This document shows, piece by piece, positions 7,644 through 17,822 of a stretch of 64,000 nucleotides of DNA. The stretch spans positions 3,160,203 through 3,224,202 of the forward strand of contig NC_007677.1 of the NCBI RefSeq assembly GCF_000013045.1, written 5' to 3'. Within the stretch, counting starts at the first letter, position 1; every line of letters begins with the position of its first letter. A program made the position numbers and the translations under genes. The notes below the pieces were generated by a model that was not told the origin of the DNA, did not search any database, and worked only from the letters and a program-made list of their open reading frames with translations. The DNA is from Salinibacter ruber DSM 13855. GTDB lineage: Bacteria; Bacteroidota; Rhodothermia; Rhodothermales; Salinibacteraceae.

Positions 7644-10600
7644 CTAGTTTTGTGAGATGCTTACGCTGACGTTGAAGCCCCCGTTGACCCGCGTGTAGGA
7701 GGGCTGCCGGTTGTCGCCGTTGAACCGCTCGTACTCGACCAACAGCTCCCCCGTCACCCGGTCGCTGAGCCGGTAGGTCAGCTCGGGGGTCACCTGGATG
7801 CGGGTCGTCTGCTTCCGGACCTGGACGTAGTCGTTGGTCGGATCGGTCACCTGACCCGGATCCACCGATCCCCCCGCATCCTGAACGTCCGCGAGCGCCC
7901 CGCGCAGGTTGTAGCTCCGCTCGTCGTTCACCGAGCGGGAGACCGTGAGCGAGAACCGGATCTGGTTTTCGAGGCGCCCGAGGCCGAGCACAGGAATGCG
8001 AATTCCCTGCTTCCGGTAGGAGACGCTTCCGGACAACTGATTCGTCTGCACCTCCTCCACCTTCAGGTTGGCCGTGCGCAGGTACGTCTCCGTCTGGCGG
8101 CTCCACTCGACGCTCGTCTCCAGGTTGCCGGGCCACGTGATGCTAACGCCGAGGAGCGGCCGGAACTGCTCACTGACGCGGGCCGACCCCACTTTGAAAT
8201 CCGGGTTCAAAAACGTCTGCCCGTTCGGGGCCTCCACCTCGTCGCCGGCGCGCGTGTCGGTGGCGTAGCTGGACTGGTACTCCGCGTTGTAGCTGTGCCG
8301 GAGCGACGCACTTTCCACGATGCGGCCGAGCAGGGGCCAGTCGGCCAACCCCGAATAGCGGATGTTCCACCCGGGCAGGGGGAACGGGGCGAATCCGTGG
8401 GCGCCTACGCTCCCGCCCCCGGTCAGGTAGGCCGACTTAAAGTCGTCCGCGACGGAGGCGTTGGTGAGGGGCACCTCGGCGGCGGGGAGCACCTCCCCCG
8501 CTCCACTGCCGCCCGCCGGCAGTCGACGGGCCTGCTCCTCCACCAGCGCCACCACGGACCCGAAGCCCCACACCGAGGCCGAGTTGTCCCCGCTTTCGGT
8601 CGTGAAGGGGCCGTCGCTTGCCTCGCCCTCGTTCCCGGGCTCGCCGGTGCCCGCCTGGAAGGTCCGATCGGTCTGGGTGCGCCACTCCACGTTCCAGCTC
8701 AGGTCGATCTGGAAGGACGGGCTCGGGCTCAGGGCGGTGCGCCCCTCCAGCCGGTGGGTGTTGCTGAGGGCATCCGACACCTGGAACCGGGAGTCTAGCA
8801 CGCGCCTCCCGGCCCCGATGGAGCGGTCGAGCCCGAGCCGGTAGCCCACGGACGGCCCGTCCCCGCGCACCGCGTCGAGCAGGCGGTAGTGCACCTCGAC
8901 GTCCGTCGAGTCCGAATTCAGGCGCCCCACATTGGAGGAACGGGCACTCCAGTCGCCGTTGTAGTTAACGCTGAAGTCGTTAATGTCGAGCACCATCAGG
9001 GCCAGCCCCCGCAGCATGCCCATCGGGCTGGGAAGGGGGACGTCCTCCCACCCCAGGCCGTCCCCTTCCGACGCCTCTCCGTCGTCGTCCCCCCGGTCGT
9101 CTCCGTTGTCCCCGGTGGACCGTCCCCCGTCTTCCGGGTCGTCCCGGCCCGACTCGCGCTGCGCCTCTTTGAGCCGCTCGAAGAACCCAAACCGCTCCCA
9201 CACCCGGTTGGGCCGCAGGGTCGCTCCTGTACGCAGGGTGAGGGAGTTGCGCACGCTGGCGCCCTGCAGGCTTTCCGCCGGCCCGTTCGACCACTGAAAC
9301 GACGACTGGTAGGAGAGGTCCTGCAGGTCGATCCAGTTGAGCCACGGCCGGTCGGTCCATCCCATGCTCAGGGTGGCCGAAAACCGCTGCTGATAGTTGT
9401 TCGTGCGCGGGCTCACCCGCCCGACCAGCAGGTCCCGAAACACGTCAAGCTCCGACCGCCGGAACAGCCGGCTCTCAAAGAACACCGTCTCCCCCTCGTC
9501 GGCGGCGGTGATATCCCGGTCGGCCAGTCCGTAGTCCCCCAGGCGATCGAAGAAGTTCGCGGTGCTGTCGCGGGGAATCCCAATGTCGGTGAGCACCGTG
9601 TCCCGGACGCTTTCGCCGTTGATGATAACGTTTGTCTGGTTCCGCGAGGCGGCGTCGTCGAAATTTTGGCGCGTGTTGGTGTCGAAGCTGAGGCTCAGAA
9701 AGCCGAAGGGGTCGTACTGGAGGCTGAAGTTGCGGCGGTGGTCGAATTGCTGCTGCTCCCGGAGGGAATAGGCAATTCGATAGGGCTGGCTGCGCGTATT
9801 CCGGACGCCCGACGGGCGGCTTCGGGTCGTCTGGGCCTCCCGCTCCGCGCTCATCGAAAACGAGAGCGAGCGGGGCACATAGTTGAACGAGAGGCCCGCC
9901 AGCGTGCCGAGCACCGGCGCGTCGGGAAGAAAGCCGAAGGGGTCCACGGTCCGGGGCTGCCCGAAGCTGAGTTGGTACTGCAGATCACCCGTCCAGCTCC
10001 ACCGGTCGTTGAGCTGGCGCTGCGGGTTGCGTCGCGACTGGTCGAGGTAGGAGAAGCTCAGCGAGAGGCCGTCGACGGTCTTCTGGAGCCACCACGAGTC
10101 GGATCCCTGCTTTGACACGTCGGCCGTCATCGTGCGGCGCAGGCTGCGCGTCTCGGCCGCCGTGCGCACGCTGTCCTTCAGCCGACGGCGAATCTCCCCC
10201 GCCCCAAGGGCCCCGTACTGGCTGCGGTAGCGGCTCTCCAGCGTACTGTCCGGGACGGCGTCGAACTGCCGCACCACGCTCTGAACCTCCACGTCGCCGC
10301 GGTTGGGGTCGAAGCGGGGGGTCGTCCGGTTCGACTGCACCTGCATGGTCACCGGGATGCGCCAGCCCTGGTCCTCGGGCAGGAACGAGTCGACGTTGAG
10401 GCTTGCGCGGAGGTTCCAGCTCGTGTTGTCGGACTGCTCCCGCTCGCTCAGGGTGCTGGACAACGCCCCAAACCCGTCCGTCCGGCGCTGGAAACTGCCC
10501 TCGACGGACGCAAAATCCGCGAGGTCGAGGCTCGCGCTGGCGTTGGCGGCCCAGCCCTTTTGCTCGTCGAACCCGCTCACGCGCAGCTCATTCAGCCAGA

Positions 10601-13600
10601 CCTCGAAATTTTGCAGCACCGGCGGGTTCTCCTCGGGGGGCGTCGCGTGCCGCACGCCGACGACGATCGTTTTCACGTTCTGCAGGGAGGGGGTGCCCCG
10701 CACCCGAAGCACCGTCTCCGGCGGCGCAAAGTCGCCGATGTCCAAATTCACGTCGGCGCTCGAGAACGACGTGTCCGTCGGGACCCCGCTCTGGTCCCGG
10801 AGAAGCTTGAGCCGATTGAGTCGTTCGAGGACGAGGTTCATTTCAAACTCCTCCGGCCACAGGTTTTGGGATCCGTCCGCCATGGGCACGTCGCCCGGGG
10901 AGAGGGGCTGCTCGTACTCGTAGTAGTCCCCCGTCTCCCCGGACCCCAGGCGGACGAACAGCCGCAGGTGCTCGCGGAGCCGGTCCTTCACCTGCGTGCT
11001 GCTTGAGGCCCCGTGTAGGTGGGTGTACATCCGCAGGTTCGAGTACTTGAGCAGGTCGAGGCCCTGTCCGAATGTTTTGAAGACGCCCCGCTGCCGGCCG
11101 GGCGCCAGCTGGTCCACGTTGAGCAGGAGGGCCTGCTCGCGGTTTTGCTGCTGCACGCCGCGGGACGTGCGGTTCTGCCCCACCACCGCCCCGGCGGGCG
11201 GCTCGTAGCTCAGGTCCTCCTCGTTGTTGATGCTCGCCACCCGAAGCTCGCCCGTTCCCGCATCCACGACGCTGTTCTCCTGCACCGGTTGCTGTGCCAC
11301 CGGCTCCGAGACGCGCCACTGGCTGCCCACCAGCTCCAGGGACGCAAACCGCATCGTCACGGGCGCCTCGTGCCCGGTCGTCCACAGGCGGATGGACTTG
11401 ATGTCGTCGAAGTTTTCGATGGAGCCCACCTGGCGCGTGAATTCCTGCACCGGAATCCGCACCTTGTACCAGTCCTTCTCCTGCCCGACCCGGCTCACCA
11501 CGTAATCGGTCGGCCCGCGATCAGCCCCGGCGCGCTGGTCGAGCTCGTCGAGCGGGACGGCGTACTGGAAGTAGTTGTTGTCGATGTTGATCTGGCTGCT
11601 CACCCCGTCGAGGGCCTCCCGGTCCGGGGACCGGGACACGCCCCGCTTCACGCTCGCATCCTCGGCCAGCTCGTTCTGCGACTCGAAGCCGTTGAGCTCG
11701 TGCCCCGCCTGGTACCAGCTCAGGCGCTGCTGCACCGAGGCCCCGTCCGGGAAGAACTCTGAGGCGTCGAAGAAGCGGTCGTTCTCGTAGAAGTGGTAGT
11801 CGTCGGCCGAGGGGTCCTCGGCGGTCCGTGCAATCTCGGCCCGCAGGCGTTGCCGCTGCGCGGTGGACAGGCCGAGCTGCCCGATGGCGCCCTGCAGACT
11901 GTCCGCGTACGCCACGAAGCCGGAATAGAAGCTGCGTTCGAGCAGGCGCTCGTCGTAGGCCCCATCCGTGTAGGAGACGAGCCCGTCGAGCCCCAGGTCT
12001 TGGGTCCGGCGCCCCCGAAGGTCGATGCCTCCCCCCGGCTCGGCGTTGGGGATGCGGCTCAGGTCCCCAAGGTCCGCCTCGTTGAAGCTGAGGGAGAGCC
12101 CGTCCTCCATGTCAATGCGCTGGTTCGGCACCACGTCCTCCGAGATCGTCCCGAGGTCGACGAACAGGCGCGCCCCGTCGGTCACCTCGCCGTTCTCCGG
12201 GTATACCTTCACGATGAACTCGACGAACTCGACGTTCTGCACCGAAAAGTCGGTGTAGCCCTCCGGGAGCGAGCGTGTGATGCCCCCCCATACCTTCCGC
12301 GGCTCCCGGAAGAAGTCCACCAGGTCCTCCGTGTAGTTGTAGGGCCCGCGCTGCCAGGGATTGAAGTGGAGGTCGAGCGTACGGAGGGTGGGATTCGCCT
12401 CGCCCTGCGTGTCGCGCCCCACGAAGACCTCCTCGGTGTTGATGAGCTCGGTGGCCTCCCCCCCGTCCTCCGTGCCGATGGACTCCAGCACGTTTTCGTT
12501 GAGCCGGTACCACCCGAGGCGCCCCCGCCAGTGGGTCCGCTGCCGGTTGTCCTCGTAGGTCCCCGGCACCTCGCCGTCGAGCAGGGCGGCGTCGGCCGTC
12601 GAGTCGGGGGCCGCGCTCACCTGCCAGGCACCCGGCTGCTCGCGGAGGGAGAAGGTGTTCTCGAAGCCCTCGAAGTCGTCGATGTAGGACACCCCGTTGC
12701 GCTCGTCCGACGCGTACTGGTCCGTCTCGCTGTTTTCCACCCGGTCCACGGTCCGCTCGTACGCGTCGGTGGTGGTGTGGCCGGGCCGGAGCTGCGCAAA
12801 CTCGCCGGAGACCGAGAGCTGGCTCTCGGCCCGCGTCTGCACGAGCGGCAGGGCGTCGACCGCCTCCGTAATCCACTGCGGCTGCAGGTCCATCGAGCCG
12901 TTCAGGCCCCAGATGGTGTTCTGGATGGGCTCCTGCCCGATGCGAAACTTGTCGACGGGCGACTGCTGGCTGAGCCGCATGACGGTGGCCCCGAGCGAAA
13001 ACTGGTCCCGCATCGACCAGTCGGCCCGCGCACCGAGCAGGGTCTTCTTCTGGATGTTGGTGAGGCTGTTCTGCTCGTAGTCGATCATGATGTCCCGCCC
13101 GGCGGTCAGGTACGACTCGTTGGTGATGTTGACCGTCCCGCCCTGGTAGTCCACCCGGTAGTCGACGCCTTCCTGGAGGGTCTGCCCGCCCGAGGTGACC
13201 TCGACCGAGCCCTCAACCAGCCCGGTGAAGGCCTCCAGGTCGTAGAATTGCTGGGCGCCCCCCGTGTACGAGCCCCGAATCCGATAGACGTTCTTCTGAG
13301 TGTCTTCCTTCCGGGCGTTCGCCTTTTTCTTGGTATAGAGGTTCTCAAACGCAAAGGACTCCCCGGCCGCCTGACTCCCGTTCTGGGCCGCAGCGTCCAG
13401 GATGCGCGCGCCGAACGGCTGGAGGTAGGGGAAGTAGAGGAGCCCCCGGTCCGCATTAATCGTCTGCGGCAGAAAGTCGAACTGATCGTCCGGGTTGGGC
13501 GCGCCGTTCTGGTCCACCCGGTCCAACCCGAGCACCTGCAGCAGCGTGGTCTGCCCCGCCACGTCCGGCAGCGTGGTGCGCGCGCCCTGCCCGGAGGCCT

Positions 13601-15413
13601 GGTACTCGACGTCGAGCTCGAAATTCTCCGGATTAAAGTCTCGCCCCGAGAGGTCGTACACGTTGCGGAGCTGCAAAAACCAGGCGGCCGGGTTGACGGT
13701 CCCGTTCTGCCCGGGCGCGACCGGATCGGTGGGGCGGAGCAGCTTTAACACGAGGCGGTCGGCATTGATGCCCCCCGTGGTTCCGCCCTGCGTAAAGTCC
13801 CCGACCGTGCGCACGGTGCCATCGTTCGTCCGGTACCGAAACGCCACCGCCAGGGCCTCGTCGGGCCGGAGCCGCTGCTGGAGCGACAGGAAGCCCAGCC
13901 GACCGTCGATCCGGTAGTCTTGCCCCCGCGCAAGCCGCTTGAACTCGCCCGCGTGGAGGTCCTGCTGGGTGTCCAGGGGCTGCTGCATGGTGGCGGGGTC
14001 GCTCAGGTAGGACGAGGCCCGTTGCTCCCCGTCCCGGAGGGCCGTCAGGTCGGCCTCGCCGTACTGGTCCTCCTCCGGGACCGGCAGCAGGGTCTCCGTG
14101 TAGTCGTTCGCCTGATTCACCAGCCGGGCGCGCTCCCCCAGGTCGACCACCGCCACCGCCTGCCGGGTGTTTGCCTGGCTCCCCACCTGCTGCGTGATTT
14201 TCCACACCTCCACCTCGGTAATTTCGTCGAACCCCCCGAACGTCCGGATCGTCGTCGGGTCCTCGTGGGCGCGGTTCCAGTTGTTGCGGAAGTAGTAGCC
14301 AAGAAAAAAGTGCCGGTTCTCGTCGTAGTCCGTGGGCTTGAGGTCGAATTCCGTCTCCTGCGCGCCCCCCTCAATGCTGAGGCTGTTGGACTGGCCCTCC
14401 TGCTGGCTCGCAATCGTCGTGAGGCTCAGGTTGCCGAACTGAAACTCACTCTTGATCCCGAAGAGGCTCTGCCCCCCACTGATGAGCTGCGACGGCGTCT
14501 GCATGGACACGTTGCCCGCCTCCACGCTCTGCAGGATTTCGTCCTCGTAGCCGGTGTAGTCGAGCTTGACCTGATTCTGGTAGTCAAACTGACTCTGCGT
14601 GTCCCAGTCGACGTTGATCTGGAGCTTGTCCCCGATCGTCCCGGTGATGCCGAGCCGCAGATCTTGCTTGAAGTCGGGATTGAGCTGGCTGGCGTTCCCC
14701 GTCACGTTGACCTGCTGGTCGCTCTTCCGGTACTTGAACCCGGCGTTGATGTCGGCCTGGCCGTTCACCCGAAGGTCCACCTGCGGCTTGCCGAAGACGG
14801 TGGAGAAGGCACTCTCCCGCCCCCCCGGAACCACCATGTTCACCCCAAACCCACTGCGTCCGTCCCCCTGCTGGCGCTGCTCGGTGAGCGTGCGCCAGTT
14901 CTCGCGCAGGTTGGCACGGTAGCGCTCCTGCCGGTACGCGTCTGCGTCCATCCCCACGCGCTCCCCGGGACGCGTGTCGCCCGTGAGGACGTAGCGGTTC
15001 TGAGTGGAGTCGAGCGTGACGGATTGTGCCCCCGCCGTGGGGGCGCGCGGCCCCAGAAACGGAGACGCCCGTCCAAACAGGCGGACCGCCCGCTTGCGCC
15101 GTGCCGGCAGGTACCGGCCGACGACGCCGGTGTCGGGGGACGGGGACGGTGCCGAGAGGCCCTCTCCCTCAGTTCGCGGAAGACCGCCCACTCGGTCCGA
15201 GAGGGATGCGCTATCTCCAGGGGGTGGGGGCAGTCCCTCCAACTGCAGGACCGGGGTGCGGCGGGTCGTGTCGGGGGCGGTCGTGTCGGGGACAGTCGTG
15301 TCGGGCGGCGGCCCCTCCTGCGCTCGGGCCGGCGATTCCCCCCCGGCGAGGCTTCCAATCAGGAACAGCGCCACCGTCGACATGAATACACGTCCCTCTC
15401 TCGACAGCCCCAT
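7644..15413 (-). CDS. sprA: SprA, outer membrane translocon of the type 9 secretion system
   Basis: Very large (2589-residue) outer membrane protein of the SprA/Sov family, the barrel that forms the T9SS conduit in Bacteroidota and is needed for gliding in Flavobacterium. A signal peptide (MGLSREGRVFMSTVALFLIG, cleavage near ARA-Q) is followed by a Pro-rich region. SprA-type repeats follow, such as DLRVNGQADINAGFKYRKSD, GTIGDKLQINVDWDTQS and LRLWTTGHEAPVTMRF, with continuous beta-barrel strands to the C-terminus (VNGGFNVSVSISQN). A 70-residue acidic loop (GRDDPEDGGRSTGDNGDD) is typical of halophiles. I chose the ATG at 15413; 15491 and 15383 are alternatives. No other T9SS gene is in the window. 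Confidence 0.93.
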   Translation of the reverse strand: MGLSREGRVFMSTVALFLIGSLAGGESPARAQEGPPPDTTVPDTTAPDTTRRTPVLQLEGLPPPPGDSASLSDRVGGLPRTEGEGLSAPSPSPDTGVVGRYLPARRKRAVRLFGRASPFLGPRAPTAGAQSVTLDSTQNRYVLTGDTRPGERVGMDADAYRQERYRANLRENWRTLTEQRQQGDGRSGFGVNMVVPGGRESAFSTVFGKPQVDLRVNGQADINAGFKYRKSDQQVNVTGNASQLNPDFKQDLRLGITGTIGDKLQINVDWDTQSQFDYQNQVKLDYTGYEDEILQSVEAGNVSMQTPSQLISGGQSLFGIKSEFQFGNLSLTTIASQQEGQSNSLSIEGGAQETEFDLKPTDYDENRHFFLGYYFRNNWNRAHEDPTTIRTFGGFDEITEVEVWKITQQVGSQANTRQAVAVVDLGERARLVNQANDYTETLLPVPEEDQYGEADLTALRDGEQRASSYLSDPATMQQPLDTQQDLHAGEFKRLARGQDYRIDGRLGFLSLQQRLRPDEALAVAFRYRTNDGTVRTVGDFTQGGTTGGINADRLVLKLLRPTDPVAPGQNGTVNPAAWFLQLRNVYDLSGRDFNPENFELDVEYQASGQGARTTLPDVAGQTTLLQVLGLDRVDQNGAPNPDDQFDFLPQTINADRGLLYFPYLQPFGARILDAAAQNGSQAAGESFAFENLYTKKKANARKEDTQKNVYRIRGSYTGGAQQFYDLEAFTGLVEGSVEVTSGGQTLQEGVDYRVDYQGGTVNITNESYLTAGRDIMIDYEQNSLTNIQKKTLLGARADWSMRDQFSLGATVMRLSQQSPVDKFRIGQEPIQNTIWGLNGSMDLQPQWITEAVDALPLVQTRAESQLSVSGEFAQLRPGHTTTDAYERTVDRVENSETDQYASDERNGVSYIDDFEGFENTFSLREQPGAWQVSAAPDSTADAALLDGEVPGTYEDNRQRTHWRGRLGWYRLNENVLESIGTEDGGEATELINTEEVFVGRDTQGEANPTLRTLDLHFNPWQRGPYNYTEDLVDFFREPRKVWGGITRSLPEGYTDFSVQNVEFVEFIVKVYPENGEVTDGARLFVDLGTISEDVVPNQRIDMEDGLSLSFNEADLGDLSRIPNAEPGGGIDLRGRRTQDLGLDGLVSYTDGAYDERLLERSFYSGFVAYADSLQGAIGQLGLSTAQRQRLRAEIARTAEDPSADDYHFYENDRFFDASEFFPDGASVQQRLSWYQAGHELNGFESQNELAEDASVKRGVSRSPDREALDGVSSQINIDNNYFQYAVPLDELDQRAGADRGPTDYVVSRVGQEKDWYKVRIPVQEFTRQVGSIENFDDIKSIRLWTTGHEAPVTMRFASLELVGSQWRVSEPVAQQPVQENSVVDAGTGELRVASINNEEDLSYEPPAGAVVGQNRTSRGVQQQNREQALLLNVDQLAPGRQRGVFKTFGQGLDLLKYSNLRMYTHLHGASSSTQVKDRLREHLRLFVRLGSGETGDYYEYEQPLSPGDVPMADGSQNLWPEEFEMNLVLERLNRLKLLRDQSGVPTDTSFSSADVNLDIGDFAPPETVLRVRGTPSLQNVKTIVVGVRHATPPEENPPVLQNFEVWLNELRVSGFDEQKGWAANASASLDLADFASVEGSFQRRTDGFGALSSTLSEREQSDNTSWNLRASLNVDSFLPEDQGWRIPVTMQVQSNRTTPRFDPNRGDVEVQSVVRQFDAVPDSTLESRYRSQYGALGAGEIRRRLKDSVRTAAETRSLRRTMTADVSKQGSDSWWLQKTVDGLSLSFSYLDQSRRNPQRQLNDRWSWTGDLQYQLSFGQPRTVDPFGFLPDAPVLGTLAGLSFNYVPRSLSFSMSAEREAQTTRSRPSGVRNTRSQPYRIAYSLREQQQFDHRRNFSLQYDPFGFLSLSFDTNTRQNFDDAASRNQTNVIINGESVRDTVLTDIGIPRDSTANFFDRLGDYGLADRDITAADEGETVFFESRLFRRSELDVFRDLLVGRVSPRTNNYQQRFSATLSMGWTDRPWLNWIDLQDLSYQSSFQWSNGPAESLQGASVRNSLTLRTGATLRPNRVWERFGFFERLKEAQRESGRDDPEDGGRSTGDNGDDRGDDDGEASEGDGLGWEDVPLPSPMGMLRGLALMVLDINDFSVNYNGDWSARSSNVGRLNSDSTDVEVHYRLLDAVRGDGPSVGYRLGLDRSIGAGRRVLDSRFQVSDALSNTHRLEGRTALSPSPSFQIDLSWNVEWRTQTDRTFQAGTGEPGNEGEASDGPFTTESGDNSASVWGFGSVVALVEEQARRLPAGGSGAGEVLPAAEVPLTNASVADDFKSAYLTGGGSVGAHGFAPFPLPGWNIRYSGLADWPLLGRIVESASLRHSYNAEYQSSYATDTRAGDEVEAPNGQTFLNPDFKVGSARVSEQFRPLLGVSITWPGNLETSVEWSRQTETYLRTANLKVEEVQTNQLSGSVSYRKQGIRIPVLGLGRLENQIRFSLTVSRSVNDERSYNLRGALADVQDAGGSVDPGQVTDPTNDYVQVRKQTTRIQVTPELTYRLSDRVTGELLVEYERFNGDNRQPSYTRVNGGFNVSVSISQN

Positions 15414-15642
15414 GCAGGGGGCCGGGGACGGCAACATCGATGAGATCAGCGGCACGGGTCCAGGAACGCTCCGAGGTGCTACGGCGTGCACCGGTGCTCC
15501 GGCCTAGGCATGGACGGAGGCCCCAGTGCGTATTTGAGGGGGTTTGTAGCGGTTCCTGCCGATGCGCGGTGTTGCGTCTGGGAATGAGAGCAACGGACGA
15601 GGGGTGTGCGACCAGGCGCCGCCCCAATGGATCTTCACCTCG

Positions 15643-15671
15643 AATGTAAGATGTGGCGTTTTTTTCGTCAA
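15643..15671 (-). promoter_or_regulatory. Candidate promoter of sprA, with the rest of the 15414-15744 gap
   Basis: Minus-strand TTGACG, 17 bp, TACATT, about 230 bp upstream of the sprA ATG. The -10 region also reads TACATTCG with CTTG 20 bp before it, close to the Bacteroidota TTTG/TAnnTTTG pattern. The spacer is an A-tract (seven A). The remainder of the 331-bp gap between sprA and the upstream dehydrogenase holds no credible ORF, so sprA would have a long 5' leader. No fold typical of a known riboswitch was recognised in it. Confidence 0.5.
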
Positions 15672-15744
15672 GCACAAGAGCAACTCGTTCGGCCTGGGGG
15701 CGGGCAAGCCGCAAACCCCGTGCCCACTCGTGGCGGCCGGCCCG

Positions 15745-16947
15745 TCAGGCCCGCTGGCCGTCGAGGGGGCGCTTGGCGGTGACGTCTCGGAAGTCGTCGT
15801 GCCGCTCCGTCTGAATGTTAAGCCCGCGATCAGCGATTTTCTGCAGAAACTGAGCGCGCGGGATCACATTTTCCGGCACGTCGGCCCCACCGGTGGAGAC
15901 GGCCTCCTCACGGGCCAGGAAGAGGGCCGAGACGACCGTCGGGATGGCCGTACAGCGCATCACGGCCGTCTGCTCCGTCTCCGCGTCGTACTGCTCCACC
16001 ATCTCGTAGACGAGTGTCGTGGGCCGTCCCTCCTGCTCGCCCCGTAGCAGGACCCGCATGAGCACCGCGTCCTCGTAGTCGCCGCCGAGACGCTTCCGCA
16101 TGCGGCGCACCAGGAGGTCGCGGTAGGTCAGGTGCGTGCGCACCCCAATCTTGCGCTCCTCGGCGAGCCCGAGCCCGAGCACAAAGCGCATCTGGTGAGC
16201 GTGGCCCGGCCACCGGATCGTCTTGTGGTCGAGGGCCTCCACGTGCCCGGCCAGCGTATCGGTGAGGGTGGAAAGCCCGCCCTGCGTGCAGAAGGCCTCC
16301 ATCGTGCCGAAGGGCTTCTCGAACTGAATTTCCTCTTCGCGGGAGAGGGCGTCCGCCTCCACGACCTGCCCGTTTTCAATCAACTGCGCCGGGTTTGTAT
16401 AGTCCGCGAGGATGCGCTCGGCCGACCACGAGATGCGAAAATTGAAGGGGGGCTCCGGGTGCAGAGGGACGTCGCCCACCCGCAGGTGTGCCGCCTCGGC
16501 CCGGTCAAGCTGATCAATGCCGTGGAGACACACGACGTTCACGAGGCCGGGGGCCAGCCCGCAGTTGGGAACGATCCAGACGCCCTTCTCGCGGGCCTGC
16601 TCGTCGAGGGCCAGCTCTTTGCCCACGAGGGTATCGTCCCCCCCGAGGTCACAGAAGTGCACCCCCGCATCGAGGCACAGCTCTGCGAGTGCGGGGTTGA
16701 ACTCCGCCGGCACGCAGCTGATGACACAGTCGCTGCCCTGCACGATCTGGGACAGCACGCTGGTGTCGCGCACGTCGACCTGGAAGGAGCGGAGAAACTG
16801 GTCGGCGTCGACCTGTTCGTGGAGGCGTTCGAGCGCCTGCGACCGGGTGTCACAGACCTGAACCTGTTCCACCTCCCCGCTTCGGGCACACAGCTCGCGG
16901 ACAACGGGGGCTCCAATCGATCCGGCACCGAGAACCGTAATCGTCAT
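15745..16947 (-). CDS. Saccharopine dehydrogenase-like NAD(P)-binding protein
   Basis: A 400-residue member of the saccharopine/lysine dehydrogenase family. It begins MTITVLGAGSIGAPVVREL, with the GxGxxG dinucleotide-binding loop at the extreme N-terminus, followed by VCDTRS and CVPAEFNPALAELCLDAGVHFCDLGGD and the C-terminal Sacchrp_dh_C region (PHPEPPFNFRISWS-like segment, KPFGTMEAFCTQGG, HKTIRWPGH). Close relatives include lysine 1-dehydrogenase and carboxynorspermidine dehydrogenase-like enzymes; the substrate cannot be fixed from sequence. The ATG at 16947 places the Rossmann motif correctly; an upstream ATG at 16995 adds 16 non-homologous residues. It is 66 bp downstream of recR. Confidence 0.85.
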   Translation of the reverse strand: MTITVLGAGSIGAPVVRELCARSGEVEQVQVCDTRSQALERLHEQVDADQFLRSFQVDVRDTSVLSQIVQGSDCVISCVPAEFNPALAELCLDAGVHFCDLGGDDTLVGKELALDEQAREKGVWIVPNCGLAPGLVNVVCLHGIDQLDRAEAAHLRVGDVPLHPEPPFNFRISWSAERILADYTNPAQLIENGQVVEADALSREEEIQFEKPFGTMEAFCTQGGLSTLTDTLAGHVEALDHKTIRWPGHAHQMRFVLGLGLAEERKIGVRTHLTYRDLLVRRMRKRLGGDYEDAVLMRVLLRGEQEGRPTTLVYEMVEQYDAETEQTAVMRCTAIPTVVSALFLAREEAVSTGGADVPENVIPRAQFLQKIADRGLNIQTERHDDFRDVTAKRPLDGQRA

Positions 16948-17013
16948 GTGCAGTGCAGTCGTCGGGTTGGGAGGGTCCGGACGAAGCGAACGCATCGGGC
17001 AGGCCCAGCGGCA

Positions 17014-17727
17014 CTAGTCGACGTGCCCGCGCCCCTCCAGCGCCCGCGAGAGGGTCGCCTCGTCGGCGTACTCCAGATCCCCGCCGATGGGCAGTCCCCG
17101 CGCGATGCGCGTGACGCGAACGTCGAACGGCTCAAGAAGCTGGGAGATGTAGTATGCCGTCGTGTCGCCCTCGACGTTGGGGTTGACGGCGAGAATCACC
17201 TCGTCGACCCCCGATTCCGCCTCGTCCGCCCCGCCATTTTCCGAGGGAGGCGCCTCGGCGTCCGCTTCGCCATCAGGCGTGGTGTTGGGCTCCGGAGCCG
17301 CATCGGCCGCCGTGTCTTCGAAGGACGGGTCGATGCGGGTGGCCAGCTCGTGCACCCGGAGGTCGTCGGGGCCCACGCCGTCGAGCGGCGAAATGACCCC
17401 GCCGAGCACGTGGTACACGCCCCGGTACTCGTTGGTCTGCTCGATGGCGGTCAGGTCGCTCGACTCCTCCACGACACAAATCGTCGAGGCGTCGCGCTTG
17501 TCCGAGCCGCAGATGGGGCACGGATCCTGATCCGCCACGACGTAGCACGTCGAACAGCGTTGCACGTCCTCCTTCACGGACGTCAACGCGTTCGCGATGG
17601 TCTCAACCTCCTCCTGGGGCATCTTCAGGACGTAGTTGGCCAGTCGCCGCGCCGTCTTCTTCCCGATCGTGGGCAGCTTCGTGAACTGCTCCACGAGGGT
17701 TTCGACGGACTCCGAGGTGTACTGCAT
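17014..17727 (-). CDS. recR: Recombination protein RecR with an acidic Toprim insertion
   Basis: RecR loads RecA with RecF/RecO during gap repair. Domains are in order: helix-hairpin-helix ([18 protein letters not shown]), the four-cysteine zinc motif (CSTC...CPIC, residues 58-73), then Toprim starting [12 protein letters not shown]. The protein is 237 residues against about 200 in most bacteria. The excess is an acidic, Ala/Pro-rich segment at residues 133-172, placed inside the Toprim domain just before [14 protein letters not shown]. It is third in the dnaX-ebfC-recR series, 95 bp after ebfC. Confidence 0.96.
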
Positions 17728-17822
17728 CGCGACAATCTCGCGTTTCGAATGTCGAGGTTCAAGCGCAAACGGCGGAATGTCCCGAGGTCACGCGGCACTC
17801 CCAGCCCGCCGTTCGCAACCGC

